Positions 58,210 to 64,000 of a stretch of DNA of 64,000 nt are shown here, piece after piece. Location of the stretch: NCBI RefSeq assembly GCF_027923225.1, contig NZ_BSDI01000010.1, forward strand, positions 1-64,000, given 5' to 3'. The notes under the pieces are model-generated. The model searched no databases. It was not told the DNA's origin and saw only the letters and a list, made by a program, of their open reading frames with translations. Origin of the DNA: Phytohabitans aurantiacus. Its GTDB lineage: Bacteria > Actinomycetota > Actinomycetes > Mycobacteriales > Micromonosporaceae. A program made the position numbers and the translations under genes. The stretch's first letter is position 1; each line of letters starts with the position of its first letter.

Positions 58210-59416
58210 CCTCCACGCCCAGCACCGCCTGCTCGTCGGGGCGGTGCACGAGCACGTCGGCCAGGAACGACTGCACCGCCAGCGCCAGGCCAACATCGCG
58301 GCCAGCCTCTTCGGACAGCCGCCAGCGGTGCTCGATGACCTGTACGAAGAGTTCGGTCGGCTCGAGCTTGCGGCGCAAATGGCCCGGTACCGCCCGGACC
58401 ACCGGCTCGAAGACCTCGGTCAACCAGCGGTGCGCCGCCTGCTGCTCGTCGGCCAGGTCGCTCTCCGCGCGGTACGTGTCGAGGTCGTTGAGCAGCCGGC
58501 GAGCCTGGTTCTCTTCGGCGTCGAGGCCGGTCAGGCGCAGCAGCCGGCGGGTGTGGTAGCCGGCGTCGACCACCTTCGGCCGTACCTTGAACGCGCCCCG
58601 GTCAGCCAGTGACATCGCCACCTCGGCGACGTCGAAGCCCATCTCGTTGAGGCGCCGGATGCGGCTCTCGACGTGGTGCCGGTCTTCCCGCTGGAACTCC
58701 TGCTCGTAGGTGATCTCGTGCCACAGCCGCTCGTACCGCTGCACGACCTCCTCCGAGACCACCTCCGGGTCGATCGACTCGTGCAGCAGCCCAGCGGCCT
58801 GCAGGTCGAGCGCCTCGCCGAAGATGTTGACCCGCGCGATCTCCAGGTCTTCGCCGCGCTGCCCGTTGGAGAGCTTCGCGTGCAGGGCGCCGGTCTCCGC
58901 GTCGACCAGGTAGGCGGCGAAGGCGCCCGCGTCGCGACGGAACAGCGTGTTGGACAGCGAGCAGTCGCCCCAGAAGAAGCCCGTGATGTGCATCCGCACG
59001 ATCAGGGCGGCCAGCGCGTCGAGCAGCCGGGCCATCGTCTCGGGGCGGAGCGTGTGGGAGAACAGCGCCCGGTACGGCAGCGAGAACTGTAGGTGACGGG
59101 TGATCAGCACAGGGTCGAGCGGCTCGCCGTCGGGAGCGTGCCGGTCGGCGACGATCGCCACCGCCTCGACGGACGGGAAGCCGATCCGCTCCAGCGCGCG
59201 CAGCAGGTCGTACTCCCGCTCCGCCACCCGCTCTCCGGTCTCCTTGACCGCGTAGACCGTGCCGGCCAGCTTGACGAAGCGCACCACGTGCCGCGAGATG
59301 CCCTGTGGCAGCGCCACCAGATGGTCGGCAGGCCACTCCTCCAGCGGTGTCGACCAGGGGAGGTCGAGCAGCGCCGGGTCGATGAGGGCCGAAGTGATCC
59401 GCACGGTGACAAGCAT
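58190..59416 (-). CDS. DUF4032 protein with kinase-like fold
   Basis: A 408-aa protein. The N-terminal 230 residues look like a small protein/lipopolysaccharide-kinase fold: VRFVKLAGTVYAVKETGERV (presumed Lys), MHITGFFWGDCSLSNTLF (catalytic-loop-like D...N), and AYLVDAETGALH. The C-terminal half is DUF4032. The gene stops inside the end of the convergent channel gene. Widespread in actinobacteria; substrate unknown. Confidence 0.8.
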   Translation of the reverse strand: MLVTVRITSALIDPALLDLPWSTPLEEWPADHLVALPQGISRHVVRFVKLAGTVYAVKETGERVAEREYDLLRALERIGFPSVEAVAIVADRHAPDGEPLDPVLITRHLQFSLPYRALFSHTLRPETMARLLDALAALIVRMHITGFFWGDCSLSNTLFRRDAGAFAAYLVDAETGALHAKLSNGQRGEDLEIARVNIFGEALDLQAAGLLHESIDPEVVSEEVVQRYERLWHEITYEQEFQREDRHHVESRIRRLNEMGFDVAEVAMSLADRGAFKVRPKVVDAGYHTRRLLRLTGLDAEENQARRLLNDLDTYRAESDLADEQQAAHRWLTEVFEPVVRAVPGHLRRKLEPTELFVQVIEHRWRLSEEAGRDVGLALAVQSFLADVLVHRPDEQAVLGVEVTQAVS

Positions 59417-59506
59417 GCCGGCTGAGAGCGCGCGTCGCTGCCAACCGTGGCTCGTTACACAGTGTCGGAAACCAAAAGTCTTGGCTACGACACATGGGGG
59501 ACACGT

Positions 59507-60802
59507 ATGCGGCGGACTGTGGCGCTGGTCGCGGGGGTGTGCGCGGCCGTACTGGCCGGTGCGGCGGGCACGACGGCGTACGCGTTGACAGGGCAGGAGA
59601 CCGCACCGGCGGTCCGGAAGCCCGCCGACGCGACGGCGGCGGCCCCCGCGCAGGACGCGCCCGCTCCGAAGCGTGCCGCGGCCGCTGACAGCGGCGCCGC
59701 GCCCCAGGCCGCGGCCGGCAAGCCGGAACGGCAGGCGCCTCGGCAGGTGGGCCGCGAGCGGATCGGCGTGATCGAGCCGATTCAGCGAGTGCTCGGGTAC
59801 CTGGACACCGAACGCACGATGACCTTCCAGTACCCGGGCGCGGCGTACGTGAAGCCGCACTTCAACCACCTCCTGTTGCTCCCCGGCGACTACCTCACCG
59901 TGTCCGACCCGACCGGCCAGGAGGTGCACCGGGTCGACGGTGGCCTGCTCGACAGCGCCGGCCGGTGGGCGATGTCCGTGACCGGCGACACGGCGGTGGT
60001 CGAACTGCACACCGCCCGTCCCGACGTGCTGGGCCTCGGCTCGAAGCTCGCCCAGCTCGGTGTGGGCGTCGACAGGGTGGCCCGCGGGTACACGGCGGAC
60101 GAGCGCAAGGCGGCCGAGCCGCGTACCGAGAGCGTGTGCGGTGGCGACGACAAGTCCGACGCGGTCTGCTACCGGTCCAGCGACCCGGTGGCGTACGAGC
60201 GGTCCAAGGCGGTCACCCGGCTGCTGATCAACGGCAACGAGCTGTGCACCGGCTGGCGGATCGGCCCGAACAACCGGATGCTCACCAACAACCACTGCAT
60301 GGTCACCTCGCGGGACGCGTACGACACCGAGGTGTGGTTCAACTACCAGTGCGCGCAGTGCGGCGGGCACGCGGTATTCCGGTCGACCAAGGTGTGGGGC
60401 GACAAGGTACTGAGCACCGACAAGACGCTCGACTACACGCTGTTCACGATCGAAGACTTCGAGGCGGTCAAGAAGTTCGGCTATCTGCAGTTCGACCTGC
60501 GGCGGCCGGCCCGTGGCGAGGAGCTCTACATCCCGCAGCACCCCAGCGGCGACCCCACCATGATCGCGATGGACAGCGACGAGGACGCCAACGGCACCTG
60601 CGCGGTCGACAACCCGAACTACACCGGGTACGCCAACGGCACCGACGTCTCGTACCTGTGCGACACCGAGGGCGGCTCGTCCGGTTCGCCCGTGCTGTCC
60701 AGGTCGACGGACAAGGTCGTCGCGCTGCACCACTTCGGCGGCTGCCCGAACTCCGGCGTACGGGTCGACCTGATCAACAACAAGATCAAGTCTCAGCTGT
60801 AG
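59507..60802 (+). CDS. Secreted trypsin-like serine protease
   Basis: A 431-aa exported endopeptidase. A signal peptide (AAVLAGAAGTTAYA) and an Ala/Pro-rich spacer precede a beta-rich prodomain to about 215 and a chymotrypsin-fold catalytic domain. The triad is H in MLTNNHCMV, D in KTLDYTLFT and S in EGGSSGSPVL. Cysteines (CGGDDKSDAVC; CTGW; CAQC; CAVD; FGGCP) suggest several disulfides, as in lysyl endopeptidases. ATG at 59507 has a GGGGGAC site; the frame is open to 59447. Nutritional or defensive secreted protease. Confidence 0.88.
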   Translation: MRRTVALVAGVCAAVLAGAAGTTAYALTGQETAPAVRKPADATAAAPAQDAPAPKRAAAADSGAAPQAAAGKPERQAPRQVGRERIGVIEPIQRVLGYLDTERTMTFQYPGAAYVKPHFNHLLLLPGDYLTVSDPTGQEVHRVDGGLLDSAGRWAMSVTGDTAVVELHTARPDVLGLGSKLAQLGVGVDRVARGYTADERKAAEPRTESVCGGDDKSDAVCYRSSDPVAYERSKAVTRLLINGNELCTGWRIGPNNRMLTNNHCMVTSRDAYDTEVWFNYQCAQCGGHAVFRSTKVWGDKVLSTDKTLDYTLFTIEDFEAVKKFGYLQFDLRRPARGEELYIPQHPSGDPTMIAMDSDEDANGTCAVDNPNYTGYANGTDVSYLCDTEGGSSGSPVLSRSTDKVVALHHFGGCPNSGVRVDLINNKIKSQL

Positions 60803-60811
60803 CTTGGGTGC

Positions 60812-61477
60812 GTGCAGGAGACCGCCACACGTAGCAGGGTCGCGCCCGCCGGGTGGTGGCTCGACGGGGTGCTGCTCGCCGCCTTCGCCGCGCTGACCGC
60901 GATGCTGGCGGCCGGGTGGCTGCTCGACCTCGACACCACGGTCTCCGACTGGGTCGCCGATCAAGACGGAAGCCCGGTCTGGTGGCTCTGCCGGGTGCTG
61001 AACTTCCTCGGCAACGGCGGCCCGCTCACGCTGATCTGCCTGGTCATCGCGATCTGGCTCGCCGTGCGCCGCCGGTCGGTGTGGCCGGTGGCGCCGGTGA
61101 TCGCGGCGTTTCTGGTGACCGGGTTCGCCATCATGCCGCTCAAGCTGTGGACCGACCGCGCGGCGCCCAACTCGACGCTGCCCGACAAGGTCGAGATCTT
61201 CAACACCCTGCCGCCCGGTGAGTACAGCATGTCGTATCCCTCCGGCCACATGGTGAACACCATGGTCTGGTACGGAGTACTGGTGCTCCTGCTGTCTCCG
61301 TGGCTGAGCCGCACGGCTCAGCGTTGGCTGCGCTTCGCACCGCCCGCGATCGTGTTCTGCACCACGATCTTCCTGAATTATCACTGGGTGACCGACTCGG
61401 TCGCTGGCCTGATGCTTGGCGTGGTCCTCGACCGCCTCCTGCACCGCATCCCGTGGCGTCAGCTGCCTCGTGAGTGA
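60812..61477 (+). CDS. PAP2-family membrane phosphatase
   Basis: A 221-aa lipid phosphatase with five to six hydrophobic helices. The three PAP2 motifs are KLWTDRAAPN (K..RP-like), YPSGHM, and a final NYHWVTDSVAG (in place of SRxxxxxHxxxD). It hydrolyses lipid pyrophosphates or phosphatidic acid at the outer membrane face. The gene follows the protease by 9 bases and overlaps the permease start by 8. Confidence 0.85.
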   Translation: MQETATRSRVAPAGWWLDGVLLAAFAALTAMLAAGWLLDLDTTVSDWVADQDGSPVWWLCRVLNFLGNGGPLTLICLVIAIWLAVRRRSVWPVAPVIAAFLVTGFAIMPLKLWTDRAAPNSTLPDKVEIFNTLPPGEYSMSYPSGHMVNTMVWYGVLVLLLSPWLSRTAQRWLRFAPPAIVFCTTIFLNYHWVTDSVAGLMLGVVLDRLLHRIPWRQLPRE

Positions 61478-62687
61478 GCTGGCTCGGCGGCTGACTACGA
61501 CCGACGCGGTCGTCATCGGCCTCGGGTCGATGCTCGGCGCCGGGATCTTCGTGGCGTTCGCGCCCGCCGCCGCCGAAGCGGGCGGCCGAGGACTGCTGAT
61601 CGCGCTGGTGCTCGCCGGATTCGTGGCGTTCTGCAACGCCAACAGCTCCGCCCGCCTCGCCGCCCTCTACCCAGAGTCGGGTGGCACCTACGTCTACGGC
61701 CGCGAACGCCTCGGCGACTTCGCCGGCTTCATCGCGGGCTGGGGCTTCGTCGCCGGCAAGACCGCCAGCTGCGCCGCGATGGCCCTCACCATCGGCGCGT
61801 ACCTGTGGCCCGCACACGCCCGCCCCATCGCCGTCGCGGCGGTCGTGGTGCTCACCGCCATCAACCTCGGCGGCATCCAGAAGACCGCCCGCGCCACCCG
61901 CTGGCTCGTGACGGTCACCCTCGCCGTGCTCGGCACGGTCGCCGTCGTGGGCGCGGCCGCCGGCCACCCCACCGCGGCTCGGATCTGGGACGCCGACGAC
62001 GCCGGCGCCCGCGGCATCCTGACGGCCGCTGGGCTGCTCTTCTTCGCGTTCGCCGGGTACGCGAGGATCGCCACGCTGGGCGAGGAGGTGCGGGACCCCG
62101 AGCGCACCATCCCGCGCGCGGTGCCGCTGGCGCTGAGCCTGGTACTGGCCATCTACCTGGTACTGGCGGTGGTGACCCTGGGCGTGCTCGGCCCCGAGCG
62201 TCTCGCCTCGTCCCCCGCACCCTTGGCCGACGTCGTATCGGCCGCCGGCGCACCCGGACTAGCGTGGGTGGTACGCATAGGCGCGGCGGTCGCCGTCACC
62301 GGCGTACTGCTGGCGCTCGTCGCAGGCGTGGGCCGCACCACGCTCGCGATGGCCCGCCGCCGCGACCTGCCCGGCGCCCTCGCCGCCGTCCACCCGACCC
62401 GCCAAGTGCCCCACCGCGCCGAACTGGCGGTCGCCGCCGTGGTCATCGTGCTGGTGTCTCTCGGCGACATCCGCGACGCGATCGGCTTCTCCAGCTGCAC
62501 CGTGCTCGTCTACTACGCCATCACCAACGCGTCCGCCCTGACCCTGCGCGGCCTGCGGGTCGTGCCGGCGCTGGGCCTGGTCGGCTGCGTAGTGCTGGCG
62601 GTAACCCTCCCACTATCAAGCGTCCTCGCCGGCTTCGCCGTCCTCCTGGCCGGCGCCGCCTGGTTCAGGTTCCGCCCCCAACGCTAG
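61470..62687 (+). CDS. APC-family amino acid permease
   Basis: A 405-aa transporter with about twelve hydrophobic segments. The first helix motif GLGSMLGAGIFVAFAPAA near residue 18, then YPESGGTYVYGRERLGDFAG, FFAFAGYARIATLGEEVRDP and RTTLAMARRRDLPGALAAVH are typical of APC antiporters/symporters. GTG at 61470 lies inside the phosphatase stop, indicating coupling. Substrate not determined. Confidence 0.85.
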   Translation: MSELARRLTTTDAVVIGLGSMLGAGIFVAFAPAAAEAGGRGLLIALVLAGFVAFCNANSSARLAALYPESGGTYVYGRERLGDFAGFIAGWGFVAGKTASCAAMALTIGAYLWPAHARPIAVAAVVVLTAINLGGIQKTARATRWLVTVTLAVLGTVAVVGAAAGHPTAARIWDADDAGARGILTAAGLLFFAFAGYARIATLGEEVRDPERTIPRAVPLALSLVLAIYLVLAVVTLGVLGPERLASSPAPLADVVSAAGAPGLAWVVRIGAAVAVTGVLLALVAGVGRTTLAMARRRDLPGALAAVHPTRQVPHRAELAVAAVVIVLVSLGDIRDAIGFSSCTVLVYYAITNASALTLRGLRVVPALGLVGCVVLAVTLPLSSVLAGFAVLLAGAAWFRFRPQR

Positions 62688-62813
62688 GCCCCACGCGCCG
62701 CGCTCCCACGCCCGCCCGCTTCCGGGCCGCCCGCTCCCGCCGCGCGCCGCCCGCTCCCGCGCCGCGCCGCCCGCTCCCGCGCCGCGCGCCGCGCGCCGGC
62801 GGGTTTTGCCGTC

Positions 62814-62870
62814 GATCAAGGGCGAATGCACGTGGTTGGATCTCTTTTCCGCGTGCATTCGCCCTTGATC
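62814..62870. repeat. Dispersed 57-bp palindromic element, copy B
   Basis: Arms GATCAAGGGCGAATGCACG... and ...CGTGCATTCGCCCTTGATC around a GGATCTCTTTTCC centre; the same 57-base span and near-identical outer arms as copy A at 55036-55092. Confidence 0.7.
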
Positions 62871-62927
62871 CCTGCAGATCGCCTTGATCGACGCCGTTGG
62901 ATCAGGCGATCCGCGCCAGGTCCGAGC

Positions 62928-62950
62928 AACGGGCGCCAAGGGCGCCCGTT
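62928..62950. terminator. Hairpin after the permease region
   Basis: AACGGGCGCC pairs with GGCGCCCGTT (10 bp) around AAG and is followed by a short T. It could terminate transcription in either direction. Confidence 0.5.
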
Positions 62951-62990
62951 TGACGACCGGATTGCCCCATTCCGCGCCGCCGCCACTCGC

Positions 62991-63036
62991 GCTGTGAACG
63001 TTTATTGCTGCTCCAGCAGCAATAAACGTTCACAGC
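62991..63036. repeat. Perfect 22-bp inverted repeat
   Basis: The arm beginning GCTGTGAACGTTTATTGC is matched exactly by the reverse arm with only CC between. It is AT-rich in a 70% GC context and has no T-run, so it is unlike the local terminators. Confidence 0.75.
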
Positions 63037-63148
63037 TTGTGCGCAGCGACGACGTTGACGTCGGCTCGCGCCCTTGACGCAACGCCGTTTGGGGCATGAC
63101 CGCCACGAGCGCCGGCGATGGACGCGTCGCGGTGCGACAGCGTCGGGG

Positions 63149-63556
63149 TCAGCGGCGGCGGGTGCGGGCTCTTGTGGAGCGGAGGCGGCGGAGCCGGCCC
63201 ACGACCACGGGGTCGTGAGCCAGCGCCGCCGGATTGTCGAGCAGTCCATTGAGGATCTGGTAGTACCGGGTCGCGGACAGGTCGAACGCGTCCCGGATGG
63301 CCTGCTCCTTGGCGCCCGCGTGCTTCCACCACTTGCTCTCGAACGCGAGGATCTGCTCTTCGCGTTCGGTGAGACCGGGCTCGGGCGCCGCCTCCGCTTC
63401 CTCGGCAGAAGCCGACGAAGCGGAAGCCGACGAAGCGGGATCCGACGAAGCGGGATCCGGGGAGGCGGCAGGAGCGTCGGTGTCGAGATCGGAATCCGGC
63501 TCGGACTCCACTAGCTCAAGGTCGTCATCGGCCGGAGCGTCGGCGTGGGGCTTCAT
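63149..63556 (-). CDS. DUF3263 family protein
   Basis: A 135-aa protein. The N-terminal 60 residues are acidic and Ala/Ser/Pro-rich with tandem DPASS/SASS repeats. The C-terminal 70 residues (LTEREEQILAFESKWWKHAG; IRDAFDLSATRYYQILNGLL) are the actinobacterial DUF3263 domain, an HTH-like fold. Cytoplasmic; possibly DNA-binding. Confidence 0.85.
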   Translation of the reverse strand: MKPHADAPADDDLELVESEPDSDLDTDAPAASPDPASSDPASSASASSASAEEAEAAPEPGLTEREEQILAFESKWWKHAGAKEQAIRDAFDLSATRYYQILNGLLDNPAALAHDPVVVGRLRRLRSTRARTRRR

Positions 63557-63602
63557 GGCGCTCCTTGCACATATTGACTAGCACGGAAGTACTAAAAGTA
63601 CC

Positions 63603-64000
63603 TCACGTTACGTCCCGCCTGCGCATCAACCATGTGGCCGCGATCAGCACCACGGCCGTGCCCAAGCCGAAGACCAGGGCGGACTGCTGCCAGGTGACCA
63701 CGAAGACGTCGGGCTTGCATTCTCCGGAGATGGAGAAGTTGCAGGCGTTCCAGTCCTCCAGCGTCCACTTCTTCTCGAACCACGCCATCGCGTACGTCGA
63801 CAGGTAGTAGCGGTCGGCGAACTTCACGCCGGCGATGTCCAGTGCGATCCGCAGCCCGATCTCGCTGATCACGCCCGCGCCGATCGCGACGCCGAGGGCC
63901 ATCGCGGTGTGCCGGCCGACCGACGCCAGCCCGTACGCGATGGCGGCGACCGCGAGCACGAGGCCGATGCCGCGGGCGCCGCTGATCGCGAACGACTCCC
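63603..64000 (-). CDS. ABC-2-type permease, C-terminal part
   Basis: The frame enters from the right edge (start outside) and ends at 63603. Visible are two hydrophobic segments (LVLAVAAIAYGLASVGRHTA and AMALGVAIGAGVISEIGLRI), an outer loop with two cysteines (DWNACNFSISGECKPD), and a final helix (ALVFGLGTAVVLIAATWLM) with the basic tail RRRDVT. The layout is that of ABC-2 exporter permeases. At least 132 residues are in the window. Confidence 0.7.
   Translation of the reverse strand, partial: ESFAISGARGIGLVLAVAAIAYGLASVGRHTAMALGVAIGAGVISEIGLRIALDIAGVKFADRYYLSTYAMAWFEKKWTLEDWNACNFSISGECKPDVFVVTWQQSALVFGLGTAVVLIAATWLMRRRDVT

Larger units (their letters stand above)
62688..63148. other. Gene-free repeat-rich region
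   Basis: No convincing gene in 461 bases. It holds a low-complexity stretch with three copies of a CGCGCCGCCCGCTCCCG-like unit (about 62740-62790), the 57-bp palindrome at 62814, a 10-bp hairpin at 62928-62950 and a perfect palindrome at 62991-63036. Confidence 0.6.

Noticed and set aside
58190..61642. A 1150-codon leftward open frame
   Set aside because: Only the first-transcribed-last 408 codons (to 59416) have protein-like content; the rest is the antisense shadow of the protease, phosphatase and permease genes.

Overview
The window is high-GC (about 70%) actinobacterial DNA. Gene style (GTG starts, overlapping stop/start codons), a WhiB-type protein, DUF3263 and DUF4032 proteins and dispersed GATCAAGGGCG palindromes fit a soil actinomycete, most likely family Micromonosporaceae; that placement is inference. 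Host chromosome (1-11.65 kb and 54.65-64 kb) flanks a complete, apparently intact 43.0-kb temperate siphovirus prophage (11653-54654) integrated in the 3' end of a tRNA-Thr(TGT) gene. The 45-bp attachment core is repeated exactly at both ends.

Host left flank: a divergent LacI-family regulator (only its first codons are in the window) and a LacI-type operator precede a uronate/sugar-acid operon. It encodes a Gfo/Idh/MocA oxidoreductase, uronate isomerase, an L-fuconate dehydratase-family enolase, a fructuronate reductase-type mannitol dehydrogenase and a second Gfo/Idh/MocA enzyme. Two secreted family PL1 pectate lyases and a convergent MsmK/UgpC-type sugar ABC-transporter ATPase follow. Together this looks like a pectin-to-uronate utilisation locus.

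Prophage: the left arm (11.8-19.4 kb) runs rightward. It carries the integrase and a set of genes more typical of actinomycete integrative conjugative elements (AICEs): a Spd/DUF2637-like membrane protein with an HTH, small membrane proteins, a GntR regulator, an XRE-TPR regulator and a 'flavin-reductase-like' cysteine protein. The rest (54.0 to 19.4 kb) is one long leftward lytic programme. It starts at a Cro-like gene with a probable leaderless promoter facing a CI-like repressor, and continues through Sak4-like ATPase, UvrD-like helicase and an initiator-like HTH gene with five internal 23-bp iterons (candidate origin). After a GIY-YIG protein, WhiB and DUF2786 come terminase, portal, a MuF capsid protein fused to a kinase-like domain, scaffold, capsid, head fibre, connectors, tail, endolysin and holin. 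A reversed lipoprotein gene sits inside the tail module as a moron.

Host right flank: a secreted protein, an unusual RCK-pore-RCK ion channel, a DUF4032 kinase-like protein, a secreted trypsin-like protease, a PAP2 phosphatase, an APC permease, a DUF3263 protein and the 3' end of an ABC-2 permease. Dispersed palindromic repeats lie between them.

The points most worth following up are the MuF-kinase fusion, the iterons inside the initiator-like gene, the paired GTGCCCAC/GTGGGCAC array inside the Spd-like gene (kept although the reading frame changes), and the decamer-phased operator region of the lysogeny switch.
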